DNA from: Limosilactobacillus sp.
GTDB lineage: Bacteria > Bacillota > Bacilli > Lactobacillales > Lactobacillaceae
Assembly: GCF_022482365.1 (NCBI RefSeq)
Contig: NZ_JAKVPE010000001.1
Location: forward strand, 310,001-374,000
Direction of reading: 5' to 3'
Length of the DNA stretch: 64,000 nt
Below the pieces are notes generated by a model. The model searched no databases. It was not told where the DNA came from and saw nothing but the letters and a program-made list of their open reading frames with translations. The position numbers and the translations under genes are program-made. Below are positions 42,149 to 51,282 of this stretch, one piece after another (position 1 is the first letter of the stretch; the number at the start of each line of letters is the position of its first letter).

Positions 42149-44092
42149 TTAATCAATATGTTGGCCGGCGTCAAAGCCCATGCGGTTGGCGGAGGCAATG
42201 TTGCGGACCATGAAGGCGTCCCCAATTACTTGGTAGGGGATTTCGAGTTCATCTAGTGAATCTTGAAGGTCGGTAACCGGATGCTGGCCAAGGGCGAGGA
42301 CAATCTGTTCACCGGGTACAAAGCCATTGCGGCCGGAGTGCTTGGCAACGTAGTGGATGCCGTCGTCCGTGATCTTGGTGGCGACGGCGTTCAGGACGGA
42401 CTTGACGCCTTCCTTTTTCAGATTGCGCAGGAATTCACCCCGTGAAACCCGCTCGCGCTTCATTGTTAACTCGGGCAGCATGTCCATGATCGTCACCTGG
42501 TGTCCCTCTTGGGCAAGCAGATCCGCAACTTCGGACCCGGTCTCGCCGCCACCGAGGACAATCACGTTTTTGGCGGTGACTTCGGCCGTGCCCTTAAGCA
42601 GGTCCCAAGAGCTGATGGTCTTTTCGATGCCATCGATCGGTGGTACGGAAGGAACGGACCCGGTGGCTAAAATCACGGCGTCGGGCTTGAAACTTTCGAT
42701 CAGGGCCTTGTCAACCTTAATACCCGTTTTAACGGTGACGTGGCAACGCTTCATTTCGCCAGCTTGCCATTTACCGACTTCTTTGACGATTTCCTTGTGT
42801 GGCGGTACAGCGGCAATGTTCATCTGACCACCCAGCTTGTCGTCCTGTTCGTATAAGGTAACGTGGTGGCCACGCTTAGCAGCGGAGTAAGCGGCCGTCA
42901 TTCCGGCAGGACCACCACCAATGACCATGACCTTCTTCGGCTCCGTGGTCTTAAAGAGGTGCTTGTATTCCGATTCATAACCAACCAGTGGATTGACAGT
43001 GCACCGCATTCCAAGGCCGGGGTGGATGGTGTCGCCCTGACAGTGAAGACAATTGATGCACCGCCGGATTTGGTCCGCGTGACCGAGCCGGGCCTTATTC
43101 GGCCAGTCCGGATCGGCAATTAACGTCCGACCAAGGGCGACCAGGTCAGCTTGTCCCTTTTCCAAAATACTTTCCGCCACGTCCGGGGTCCGAATGTTGC
43201 CGACGGTGATGACTGGAATGTTGACAACTTTTTTAACCGCCTCAGCCAAGTATACTTTATCAGCTTGTGGGAAGGTCTGGGTCTCAAAGGTTCGTTCCAT
43301 GGAACCGTAATAGCCACCGCTGACGTGGAGCATGTCAACTCCGGCTTCTTCAAGAACTTTGCACATCTTGACGCCTTCTTCAAGGTGGTAGCCGGGGTCG
43401 GTGAATTCGTCGACGGAAATTCGGAAGTCAATTGGGAAGTCGTAGCCAACTTCCCGCCGAACCGCCTTAACAATCTCCAGCGGGAAGCGCATCCGATTTT
43501 CAAAGCTGCCGCCGAATTCGTCGTGACGGAAGTTGGTGGCTGGGGACATGAATTGCTCGATTAGATAGCCGTGGCCACCAAAGATTTCAATTCCGTCAAA
43601 ACCGGCCACTTTGACCCAGTGAGCGGCTTTAGCGAATTTGTTAATCATTTCCCAGACTTCGGCGTTAGACATTACCCGTGGCTGGGTCTTGCAGACGGGG
43701 GAAGGGACACCGGATGGGGATACAAGCGGCACGCCCTCGCTGTGCTCCATGGTGGTTTGGTTCCCGCCCTGGTGAATCTGACAGAAGATTTTGGCGTCGT
43801 AAGCATGGACCCGTTCCACCAGGTTATTCAGGCCGGCACAGTATTTCATGTCATCAACCCGCAATTGGTTAGCCACGTCCTTGCCGCGTGGATAGTCAAC
43901 TGAGCAATTACCAGTATAGATTAGGCCGGCACCGCCCTTGGCCCGGGCTTCGAAGTAGTCGAGCAGCTCGGGGGTGACAAAACCGTCCTGACCCAGGTTG
44001 GTGGCTAATGGGGGCATGACGATCCGGTTCTTTAACTGAACGTGACCGATGTGGAAAGGTGAGAAAAGTTTAGGATAGTGTTTATTTTGCAT
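42149..44092 (-). CDS. Enoate reductase / 2,4-dienoyl-CoA-reductase-like flavoenzyme 2
   Basis: A 647-residue intact relative of the broken gene at 36519. It has the FMN barrel (LFSPFHIGHVQLKNRIVMPP), substrate/FMN motif GFDGIEIFGGHGYLIEQFMS, Fe-S cysteines CINCLHC...MRC (about residues 335-355), FAD site VIGGGPAGMTAAYSAA and NAD(P)H site VLGGGETGSEVADLLA. Relatives reduce activated C=C bonds (enoates, dienoyl-CoA, bile-acid intermediates); the substrate is unknown. ATG 44092 with GGAGG is chosen over the longer frame to 44224. It is divergent from TetR, with TTGACA-18-TACAAT at 44196-44225. Confidence 0.93.
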   Translation of the reverse strand: MQNKHYPKLFSPFHIGHVQLKNRIVMPPLATNLGQDGFVTPELLDYFEARAKGGAGLIYTGNCSVDYPRGKDVANQLRVDDMKYCAGLNNLVERVHAYDAKIFCQIHQGGNQTTMEHSEGVPLVSPSGVPSPVCKTQPRVMSNAEVWEMINKFAKAAHWVKVAGFDGIEIFGGHGYLIEQFMSPATNFRHDEFGGSFENRMRFPLEIVKAVRREVGYDFPIDFRISVDEFTDPGYHLEEGVKMCKVLEEAGVDMLHVSGGYYGSMERTFETQTFPQADKVYLAEAVKKVVNIPVITVGNIRTPDVAESILEKGQADLVALGRTLIADPDWPNKARLGHADQIRRCINCLHCQGDTIHPGLGMRCTVNPLVGYESEYKHLFKTTEPKKVMVIGGGPAGMTAAYSAAKRGHHVTLYEQDDKLGGQMNIAAVPPHKEIVKEVGKWQAGEMKRCHVTVKTGIKVDKALIESFKPDAVILATGSVPSVPPIDGIEKTISSWDLLKGTAEVTAKNVIVLGGGETGSEVADLLAQEGHQVTIMDMLPELTMKRERVSRGEFLRNLKKEGVKSVLNAVATKITDDGIHYVAKHSGRNGFVPGEQIVLALGQHPVTDLQDSLDELEIPYQVIGDAFMVRNIASANRMGFDAGQHID

Positions 44093-44195
44093 AGGATTTC
44101 CTCCATGACTGGCGTCAACCACACCGCAATTAGTGGGTTGGCTGGTTGTACTGCAATTTAGGATGAAATCGATTTCTTGTTTGGATCCGCCATTA

Positions 44196-44225
44196 TTGTA
44201 TCCCTGTTCAACAATGAATGTCAAT
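44196..44225 (-). promoter_or_regulatory. Promoter of enoate reductase 2
   Basis: On the minus strand TTGACA (complement of 44220-44225), 18 bp, TACAAT (complement of 44196-44201). Confidence 0.7.
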
Positions 44226-44238
44226 TCAATCTTGAATC
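44225..44238. promoter_or_regulatory. Candidate TetR operator ATTCAATCTTGAAT
   Basis: ATTCAA-TC-TTGAAT is a perfect inverted repeat overlapping the upstream edge of the -35 box of enoate reductase 2, in the gap shared with the divergent TetR gene. Confidence 0.5.
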
Positions 44239-44301
44239 ATAATTTAATAATGCGAACATGGTATACTAGGTAAAAGTAATTAGTAAAGCGGGGAAAATCA
44301 T

Positions 44302-44886
44302 ATGGTGATGTCAGCTGAGAACCGAAAAAAGGTGACGGCCAAGCGGCGAAAGGCCATTCTGGAGGCGGCCATTGCACTCTTTGATGAGCAGGGCTATGAG
44401 AATACCAAAATCACCGATATTGCGGAAAAAGCCGCGGTTTCGGCAGGGCTGATCTACCACTATTTCGGATCCAAGGCGGCGATTTTGAAGTCCTACGGGC
44501 CGATGATTGAAGAGTGCCAAAACTATGTGCTGAGCTTGCCCACCCCGCGGGATTCCATCGCAACCTTTTGCCGACGGGTGATTTTTCCCTATCGGCAAAC
44601 GAATTATCATTCGCCGATTAGAATTCTGGTTTCTTGCTACGCCAATGGTTCACTGGCAGATGACAACGAGGTGTTCCCGTTTAGCAGCTATGGACGAGAC
44701 TTCTTGGGAAAGATCATTCGGCGGGGACAAGAAGCGGGGCAGTTTCGTGATGGTGACCCGGAAGCAATGGGCGACATTCTTTGGCATACCGTGATTGGCT
44801 ACATCGTCCATCGTCTGAACTATAGCAACGGCAAGGAGATCTTTTTGCCATCGGTCGATGAGCTGGTAGCAACAATTGAAAAATAA
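44302..44886 (+). CDS. TetR/AcrR-family regulator of enoate reductase 2
   Basis: A 194-residue TetR regulator: RRKAILEAAIALFDEQGYEN, TKITDIAEKAAVSAGLIYHY and FGSKAAILKSY form the HTH; the C-terminus is a helical ligand domain (VIFPYRQTNYHSPIRILVSC). Divergent from enoate reductase 2, so likely its repressor. ATG 44302 is 7 bp after GCGGGGA; ATG 44308 is an alternative. It is not closely similar to the TetR at 35802, so the two modules have independent regulators. Confidence 0.92.
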   Translation: MVMSAENRKKVTAKRRKAILEAAIALFDEQGYENTKITDIAEKAAVSAGLIYHYFGSKAAILKSYGPMIEECQNYVLSLPTPRDSIATFCRRVIFPYRQTNYHSPIRILVSCYANGSLADDNEVFPFSSYGRDFLGKIIRRGQEAGQFRDGDPEAMGDILWHTVIGYIVHRLNYSNGKEIFLPSVDELVATIEK

Positions 44887-44926
44887 AAGGTGATCATCGA
44901 GGACTTCCTCAATGATCACCTTTTAC
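44885..44926. terminator. Bidirectional terminator, TetR / feo operon
   Basis: AAAAGGTGATCAT (44885-44897) and ATGATCACCTTTT (44912-44924) form a 13-bp perfect stem. Confidence 0.9.
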
Positions 44927-45085
44927 TTATGCGTGTTTTTTTCTAGCCAGGCGTTTTACCTCACAGTCATACGAGCAGGCAGCACACCGGCCGGATTTTT
45001 TGCTGCGGCGAAAGTTGTTGATGATGATGCCAACTGCCAGGGCGGCAATCCCGGCGATAATCAAAACGTTAATCAATACTTGCAC
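44927..45085 (-). CDS. FeoB-associated Cys-rich membrane protein
   Basis: A 52-residue protein: GTG start at 45085 after GGAGG, one membrane helix (VLINVLIIAGIAALAVGIII), a basic stretch and a Cys cluster C-x2-C-x3-C (RCAACSYDCEVKR). It lies 15 bp after the feoB stop and matches the small FeoB-associated Cys-rich proteins known in Firmicutes, which may help iron uptake like a FeoC-type accessory. It is easily missed because of its size. Confidence 0.9.
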   Translation of the reverse strand: MQVLINVLIIAGIAALAVGIIINNFRRSKKSGRCAACSYDCEVKRLARKKHA

Positions 45086-45100
45086 TTTTAATAATTCCTC

Positions 45101-47089
45101 CTAGACGATCAGTAGGGCAATGTGGTAGGTCAGAAAGGCGACCAGGTAGGCGATGCCAAGGCTGGAGAGCATCGAGTAGATCATCCACCAGGTCGAGCCG
45201 GTCTCCTGCTTAATGGTGGCCATCGTCGCGAAGCACGGGGCGTAAAGCAGAATGAAGACCAGCAGGGCGTAGGCACCGGCCGGGGACATGAAGGGCCCGA
45301 GGGCGGCGATCAGAAAGGCCTTGCTGCTGGTATGGAACATCACCATCATGCTGGAGGTGATGACTTCCTTGGCCAGGATCCCGGTGAAGAGGGCGGAAAT
45401 GACCTGCCAGTGGGCAAAACCAACGGGACGGAAGAGTGGCATCAGCCACCGGCCCAGGTCTGCCGCAAAGCTGCGGGTCGAGTCGGTTACAAATCCGCTG
45501 GTGCCGAAACTGGATAAGAACCAGATCAAAACGGTTCCGGCAAAGATGATCGTACCGGCCTTGTGGATGAAGCCCTTGCCCTTGTCCCAGGTGCCGTGCC
45601 AGATGATGTCCGGGCGGGGCAGGTGGTATTCGGGCAATTCAATTACGAAGACCGACCCCTGCCGGACGTGAAAGGCGACCTGGTAGCACTTAGCCACCAG
45701 GAGAGCCACCGCAATTCCTAAGAAGTAGACCGATAAAACGATCAGGGCTTGGTGGCGTGGGAAGAAGGCGGCGACGACTAGGCTGTAGATGGGCAGCCGG
45801 GCGGAACAGCTCATGAAGGGCATGATCAGGGTGGTGATCAACCGTTCCTTGGGCTGCTCGATCGTCCGGGCCGCCATGATCCCGGTGACGTTGCAGCCAA
45901 AACCGATGATCAGCGGGATGAAGGCCTTGCCGTTGAGACCAATCAGCTGCATTAGCCGGTCGGTCACCAGCGCTGCCCGGGCCATGTAGCCCGAGTCCTC
46001 CAGAATCGAGATACAGGCGAAGAGCATGAAAATCTGCGGGATGAAGGCGAGCACCCCGCCAACCCCCGCGATGATCCCGTTGACCACGAGGGAGCGCAGG
46101 GCGGGCAGGGCCCCGGCCTGAATCAGGAGGTGGTTGGCGGTCGTCGAGACGGGCCCCGAGAGAAAGCCATCGAGCAGGTCGGAAAGTGGGGTGCCGACCC
46201 AGTCGAAGGAGAGCTTAAACATGATAAAGAAGATCAGGGCAAAGATCAGCGGCCCCCAGACGGGGTGGGTTACCACCCGATCGACCCGGCTGGTGAGGTG
46301 ATGGTCGTGACTGTTACCCACCGGCTTCCGGGCCGCCTTGATGGTTTCCTCGATAAAGTCCTGACGGGCGGCAAAGATCCGATCGGCGAATCCCTGCTGG
46401 TCGTAGTAGCGCTGCTGATTGAGCAGTGGTTGGAGATCCTTGTCGGCCGCGTACTTGCGGATCACTTTGTTTTGGTTGATGAACTGAATCGCCAGCCAGT
46501 GAGCGGTGGTTGCAGAATAGTGATAATCGGCTGCCAGAGCTTCTTCGGCCTGGCGAATTGCCTGTTCAATCATTGGCGGATAGTTGATCGCCAGCCGCTT
46601 AGTGGGCCGTTGCCGGTACTCAATTGCCGCCTTGCGAACATCCGCCACGCCTTCCTTGCTGCGGGCATTGGTTTCAATGACCGCACAGCCAAGGCGCTGC
46701 CGAAGAATTGCCAGGTCGTAGTCGTACCCGGTCCGGCGCAAATCATCGATCATGTTCAAGACGAGGACGGTCGGCCGGGCGAGCTCTAAGGCCTCAATCG
46801 TCAGCAAGAGATTGCGCTGGAGCTGGCTGGCATTAGTGATGTTGAGGATTAGGTCCGGCTGGTTCTGCATCAGGTAGGTGGCGACCACGGATTCGTCCTT
46901 GGTAAGGGGATCCAGCGAGTAGACCCCCGGCAGGTCGACGAGGGTGACGTCCGCATCCTTAAGTTGCCCCTGCTTCTTTTCAACGGTTACCCCGGCCCAG
47001 TTACCGACGTACTCATACTTATTAGTGAGCGAATTGAAAAGGGTCGTCTTCCCCGTGTTTGGATTGCCAATTAGTGCAACGGTCGCCAT
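45101..47089 (-). CDS. feoB: Ferrous iron transport protein B
   Basis: A 662-residue Fe(II) transporter with a cytosolic GTPase (G1 GNPNTGKTTLFN, G3 VDLPGVYSLDP, G4 NMID) and a GDI-type helical domain, then a membrane part with two Gate motifs (ISILEDSGYMARAAL; LIIGFGCNVTGIMAAR) and the C-terminal CFATMATIKQETGS stretch. It lies 2 bp after feoA. Supplies ferrous iron, probably under low-oxygen conditions, for Fe-S enzymes in this region. Confidence 0.96.
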   Translation of the reverse strand: MATVALIGNPNTGKTTLFNSLTNKYEYVGNWAGVTVEKKQGQLKDADVTLVDLPGVYSLDPLTKDESVVATYLMQNQPDLILNITNASQLQRNLLLTIEALELARPTVLVLNMIDDLRRTGYDYDLAILRQRLGCAVIETNARSKEGVADVRKAAIEYRQRPTKRLAINYPPMIEQAIRQAEEALAADYHYSATTAHWLAIQFINQNKVIRKYAADKDLQPLLNQQRYYDQQGFADRIFAARQDFIEETIKAARKPVGNSHDHHLTSRVDRVVTHPVWGPLIFALIFFIMFKLSFDWVGTPLSDLLDGFLSGPVSTTANHLLIQAGALPALRSLVVNGIIAGVGGVLAFIPQIFMLFACISILEDSGYMARAALVTDRLMQLIGLNGKAFIPLIIGFGCNVTGIMAARTIEQPKERLITTLIMPFMSCSARLPIYSLVVAAFFPRHQALIVLSVYFLGIAVALLVAKCYQVAFHVRQGSVFVIELPEYHLPRPDIIWHGTWDKGKGFIHKAGTIIFAGTVLIWFLSSFGTSGFVTDSTRSFAADLGRWLMPLFRPVGFAHWQVISALFTGILAKEVITSSMMVMFHTSSKAFLIAALGPFMSPAGAYALLVFILLYAPCFATMATIKQETGSTWWMIYSMLSSLGIAYLVAFLTYHIALLIV

Positions 47090-47091
47090 GC

Positions 47092-47295
47092 TTATTCCTC
47101 CGCAAGCAATCGGGCAAAGACCCGGTAGCGCAGGCCAATTCGCTGATGGTGGGCCTCAATAATTACTGGTCCGTGGAAGGGGTAGCGCTGAACAACTTGC
47201 ATCCGACAGCCGATACAGAGGCCGAGGTTGTGAAGACGGATGACGGTGGGCTTATTGACCCCCTCAAAGGACTGGAGAATGTATTCTTGTTGCAT
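47092..47295 (-). CDS. feoA: Ferrous iron transport protein A
   Basis: A 67-residue SH3-like FeoA protein: HNLGLCIGCRMQVVQRYPFHGPVII matches the FeoA core. It is somewhat short for the family but the fold is complete. It binds FeoB's cytosolic part and is needed for transport. Start ATG 47295 follows AAGGGGTG. It shares the gap 47296-47522 with the divergent suf operon. Confidence 0.9.
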   Translation of the reverse strand: MQQEYILQSFEGVNKPTVIRLHNLGLCIGCRMQVVQRYPFHGPVIIEAHHQRIGLRYRVFARLLAEE

Positions 47296-47443
47296 GCTAG
47301 CACCCCTTCATTAATTGTTCATATGAAACAATATTCCAAAAATATATAAAATAATAATGCTATATTGTATTATACGCGTGAACTTGCCCGTGCGAAAGCG
47401 GTTTTAAGAATTTTGTCGAAACTATTTTAATCTTCAAAGCGTT

Positions 47444-47452
47444 TGCTATAAT
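47444..47452 (+). promoter_or_regulatory. Extended -10 promoter of suf operon
   Basis: TG-C-TATAAT (TG at 47444-47445, TATAAT 47447-47452), about 70 bp before sufC; no clear -35, consistent with an extended -10 promoter. Confidence 0.55.
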
Positions 47453-47522
47453 ATAAAATAGCTGATTTTACTAATTTCCAATAAGAATATTTGGAATGAC
47501 TATTATGCCAGGAGGAATATCG

Positions 47523-48320
47523 ATGGCAACGCTAGAAGTTAAAGATTTACACGTTTCAGTTCAGGACGAAGAAAAGAAGCAGGAAAAGGAGATCCTCAAG
47601 GGGGTCAACCTGAAGATGAGCACGGGTGAGATCCACGCCATCATGGGTCCAAACGGTACCGGTAAGTCGACTCTTTCTCAGACGATCATGGGTCAACCGA
47701 GTTACCACGTCACTCAGGGGGACATCCTGCTCAATGGTGAGAGCATTCTGGACATGCCAGTGGATGAACGGGCGCGCAAGGGACTCTTCCTTGCCATGCA
47801 GTACCCGGCAGAAATTCAAGGGGTAACCAACGCCGAATTCCTGCGGGCCGCCATCAATGCCCGCCGGCCGGAAGACGACCAGATTTCGGTGATGGACTTC
47901 CTCAAGAAGCTGGACAAGAATCTTAAACTGCTGGACATGAGCGAATCGATGACCGAGCGTTACCTCAACGAGGGCTTCTCCGGTGGTGAAAAGAAGCGTA
48001 ACGAAATCCTCCAGCTGCTGATGATCGAGCCAAGCTTTGCCCTCTTGGACGAAATTGATTCCGGTCTGGACATTGATGCCCTGAAGGTTGTTGCCAAGGG
48101 GGTTAACTCGATGCGCGGTGACAATTTCGGTTCCCTGATCATCACCCACTACCAACGGCTGCTGAACTACATCGTGCCGGACACCGTACACGTCATGATG
48201 GATGGCCGGATCGTCAAGACCGGGGGTCCCGAACTGGCCAAGAAACTGGAAGACGAGGGTTATGCCGGCCTGCGGGATGAACTCGGCCTGAACATTAAGC
48301 TCGTGGACGATGAAGACTAG
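47523..48320 (+). CDS. sufC: Fe-S cluster assembly ATPase SufC
   Basis: A 265-residue ABC ATPase. Walker A MGPNGTGKST, ABC signature GFSGGEKKRNEI, Walker B FALLDEIDSGLD and H-loop ITHYQRLL are intact. SufC drives the SufB/SufD scaffold during cluster assembly. ATG 47523 follows AGGAGGAAT; the frame from 47496 lacks an RBS of its own. First gene of the operon. Confidence 0.97.
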   Translation: MATLEVKDLHVSVQDEEKKQEKEILKGVNLKMSTGEIHAIMGPNGTGKSTLSQTIMGQPSYHVTQGDILLNGESILDMPVDERARKGLFLAMQYPAEIQGVTNAEFLRAAINARRPEDDQISVMDFLKKLDKNLKLLDMSESMTERYLNEGFSGGEKKRNEILQLLMIEPSFALLDEIDSGLDIDALKVVAKGVNSMRGDNFGSLIITHYQRLLNYIVPDTVHVMMDGRIVKTGGPELAKKLEDEGYAGLRDELGLNIKLVDDED

Positions 48321-48331
48321 GGGGCACTTTC

Positions 48332-49621
48332 ATGACTGAATTAGAACAAGCGCGGGCCCAATTAGAAGCGGCCAGCCGGGAAAATCAGGAGCCAGCCACG
48401 CTCACCCAGCGCCGGCTTGTGGCTCGGGATTTGATGGAGAAACTTCGCCTGCCACGGATGCAGCGCTTTAAGTATCAGGATTGGCCATTAATCAGTGACC
48501 AGCCGCTGGCCTGGCTGCGATCCGATGAAAAGCAAGTACCAGCTACTAGCAAGGATGATGAAGTGATCAAAGTGACCCAGTTTGGGCAGACCACCATTCA
48601 CTTGCACATCCCCGACCAACTGCGTGAAAAAGGGGTGATCCTAACTGACATTTTCACGGCTGCCCGGGAGCACGCCGATCTTTTTGATCGCTCCTTCATG
48701 TCCGCCATCAAACCGGAAGAAAATCTTTTGACAGCCTATCATGCCGCCTACCTCAACGCCGGGCTCTTCCTTTACGTGCCCAAGGGAGTGGTGATCGATA
48801 AGCCGATCGAGGCAGAACTGATCCAGGATAACACCCAAACCGCGCCACTGCTTTCCCACATTCTGGTGATCGCGGACCGCGACAGCAAGGTCAAGTTCAT
48901 TCAGCACCTGTCCGCGGTTGGTGAAGTCGACAACGCCGCCAACATGATGATCGAACTGATTGCCAAGGAAAACAGTGAAATTGACTTCTCCTCATTGGAC
49001 GAGTTGAACGAGCATTCCCATACCTACTTCAAGCGTCGCGCGGACATCGGCAGAGATGCCCACGTCGAATGGGCGGTCGGCATCATGAACGATGGCGACA
49101 CGGTTGGCGACATGGATTCCGAATTGCTCGGTGAGGGCGGCTACGCTAATTCCAAGATGATTGCCGTCACCACCGGCGAGCAAAAGGTTGGGATCAACAA
49201 CCGGGTTACCAACCGGGGTAAGCACACCACCGGCCTGATTAACCAGCGGGGCGTTATTTTGGAAGATTCCGAACTGATCTTCAATGGGATTGGTCAAATC
49301 ATCCACGGTGCCCACGGCTCTAAGGCCGACCAACAAAACCGGGTGCTGATCATGTCCCCACAGGCCCGTGGGGATGCAAACCCGATCCTGCTGATTGACG
49401 AAAATGACGTTGAGGCTGGACACGCCGCCAGCGTTGGTCCCGTTGATCCCCACCAGATGTACTACCTGATGAGCCGGGGAATCCCGCGCCCGCAGGCCCA
49501 ACGGATGGTTATCCGGGGCTTCTTGGGCGCCGTGCTCAACGCCATCCCATCCAAGGATGTTCGTAACCAGATGATTGATATTCTAGAAAGGAAGCTTGCT
49601 AATGGCCAACAGTATCAATAA
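48332..49621 (+). CDS. sufD: Fe-S cluster assembly protein SufD
   Basis: A 429-residue SufB/SufD-type beta-helix scaffold subunit. Seen: LFLYVPKGVVIDKPIE and HTTGLINQRGVILEDSEL with RPQAQRMVIRGFLG at the C-terminus. It forms the SufBC2D complex. It begins 11 bp after sufC and overlaps the sufS start. Confidence 0.95.
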   Translation: MTELEQARAQLEAASRENQEPATLTQRRLVARDLMEKLRLPRMQRFKYQDWPLISDQPLAWLRSDEKQVPATSKDDEVIKVTQFGQTTIHLHIPDQLREKGVILTDIFTAAREHADLFDRSFMSAIKPEENLLTAYHAAYLNAGLFLYVPKGVVIDKPIEAELIQDNTQTAPLLSHILVIADRDSKVKFIQHLSAVGEVDNAANMMIELIAKENSEIDFSSLDELNEHSHTYFKRRADIGRDAHVEWAVGIMNDGDTVGDMDSELLGEGGYANSKMIAVTTGEQKVGINNRVTNRGKHTTGLINQRGVILEDSELIFNGIGQIIHGAHGSKADQQNRVLIMSPQARGDANPILLIDENDVEAGHAASVGPVDPHQMYYLMSRGIPRPQAQRMVIRGFLGAVLNAIPSKDVRNQMIDILERKLANGQQYQ

Positions 49622-50840
49622 GGCGCGGGCCGACTTCCCAATTCTCGACCAGCGGGTCAACGACGAGCGCTTGGTCTACCTGGATAATGCCGCGACCGTT
49701 CAGCGGCCAACTCCGGTGCTGCAGAAGCTAATGGACTTCTACCAGCATGACAATGCCAACGTTCATCGTGGGGTTCATACCCTGGCGGAACGAGCAACAA
49801 AGGACTATGAGCAGGCACGGGTAAAGGTTCAACACTTCATCAACGCCCAGTCTTCGGACGAGATTATTTTCACCAAGGGCTGCACCGACGGGTTAAACCT
49901 GGTGGCATCGACCTATGGTGAGCAGAACGTCCACGCCGGGGATGAGATCGTGATTTCGATCATGGAGCACCACAGCAACCTGATCCCCTGGCAGCAGCTG
50001 GCCATCAAGAAGGGGGCGACCCTGAAGTACATCGGGCTGACTCCTGACGGCGAGCTCGACATGAATGATGCTAAACGTCAGATTACCGACAAGACCAAGA
50101 TCGTGGCGGTGGCCCACGCTAGCAACGTTCTCGGTGTGGTGAACCCGTTGCGGGAGCTAGCCGAATTAGCTCATTCCCACGGTGCCGTCCTTGTTGGCGA
50201 CGGTGCCCAGGCCGTACCGCACATGCCAGTCGATGTGAGCGCTTTGGACGTTGATTTCTACGCCTTCTCCGGCCACAAGATGATGAGCCCAATGGGAATC
50301 GGGGTGCTTTACGGCAAGGCCGATCTCCTGCGAGCAATGCCACCGTATCAGTACGGGGGCGAAATGATTGGTGACGTTCACCGGCAGGAAAGTACCTGGG
50401 CGGACATCCCGTTTAAATTCGAGGCCGGCACCCAAAATATTGCTGGCGCCGTTGGCCTGGGTGCCGCGGTTGATTACCTGGATGAACTGGGAATGGAAAA
50501 TATCCAGCAAGCTGAGCAAGACCTGGTCGACTACGTTCTGCCCCAATTGGAAGAGCTGCCCTATGTGACCGTCTACGGACCCCAGGATCCTAGCCACCAT
50601 ACCGGGGTGATCGCCTTTAACCTCAACGGCCTGCACCCGCATGACGTGGCCACCGCCCTGGACATGGACGGGGTGGCCGTACGAGCAGGTCACCACTGCG
50701 CCCAGCCATTAATGGAAGAGCTGGGACTGACGGCTACCGCCCGGGCCAGCTTCTACTTCTACAACACCAAGCAGGATGCCGACCAATTAATCAAAGCAAT
50801 CAAGGAAACAAAGGAGTTCTTTAACGGTGGGACTTTCTAA
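49602..50840 (+). CDS. sufS: Cysteine desulfurase SufS
   Basis: A 412-residue group II cysteine desulfurase. The PLP-Lys is in YAFSGHKMMSPMGIG, the PLP His in SIMEHHSN and the active-site Cys in VRAGHHCAQPLM (about residue 366). Translation begins at ATG 49602 (RBS GAAAGGA), 20 bp inside the sufD end. It supplies sulfur, transferred through SufU. TTG 49596 is less likely. Confidence 0.96.
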   Translation: MANSINKARADFPILDQRVNDERLVYLDNAATVQRPTPVLQKLMDFYQHDNANVHRGVHTLAERATKDYEQARVKVQHFINAQSSDEIIFTKGCTDGLNLVASTYGEQNVHAGDEIVISIMEHHSNLIPWQQLAIKKGATLKYIGLTPDGELDMNDAKRQITDKTKIVAVAHASNVLGVVNPLRELAELAHSHGAVLVGDGAQAVPHMPVDVSALDVDFYAFSGHKMMSPMGIGVLYGKADLLRAMPPYQYGGEMIGDVHRQESTWADIPFKFEAGTQNIAGAVGLGAAVDYLDELGMENIQQAEQDLVDYVLPQLEELPYVTVYGPQDPSHHTGVIAFNLNGLHPHDVATALDMDGVAVRAGHHCAQPLMEELGLTATARASFYFYNTKQDADQLIKAIKETKEFFNGGTF

Positions 50841-51282
50841 ATTAAATGGATTATACCGAGAAGTGATTCTGGATCATGCCAACCATCCTCACAACAAGGG
50901 GAAGCTGCCAACGGCGACCAACGCTATGACCCTCCATAACCCGACCTGCGGCGACACGATTAACCTGCAGGTGGACGTGGCCGATGGCAAGATCAGAGAC
51001 ATCGCCTACACCGGGGAAGGCTGCACCATCAGCCAGGCCTCTGCCAGCATGATGACCGAGGCCGTTAAGGGAAAGACGGTTGACCAGGCGCTCAGCATGG
51101 CCAAGACCTTTTCCGATATGGCGATCGGCAAGCAGCATTCGGATGCTGATCTCCAGCAGCTGGGGGATGCACAAATCCTGACCAGCATCATGGAGTTCCC
51201 GGCCCGGATCAAGTGTGCAACCCTGTCCTGGTGGGCGCTGCAGCGGGCACTGCTTAAGCAAGGTAACGAGGAGGAAGATTAA
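50827..51282 (+). CDS. sufU: Fe-S assembly sulfur-transfer protein SufU
   Basis: A 151-residue IscU-like protein. The zinc/sulfur-binding residues are Cys-Asp in NPTCGDTI (about residue 40), [10 protein letters not shown] and IKCATLSW. SufU is a zinc-dependent sulfurtransferase for SufS in Firmicutes. GTG 50827 overlaps the sufS stop by 14 bp. Its stop overlaps the sufB start by one base (TAATG). Confidence 0.95.
   Translation: MGLSKLNGLYREVILDHANHPHNKGKLPTATNAMTLHNPTCGDTINLQVDVADGKIRDIAYTGEGCTISQASASMMTEAVKGKTVDQALSMAKTFSDMAIGKQHSDADLQQLGDAQILTSIMEFPARIKCATLSWWALQRALLKQGNEEED

Noticed and set aside
45122-46789. Several long plus-strand frames over feoB
   Set aside because: They have low-complexity composition and no domain; FeoB is intact on the minus strand.
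47296-47522. Fur box between feoA and suf operon
   Set aside because: No clear GATAATGATAATCATTATC-type repeat was found in the A/T-rich gap.
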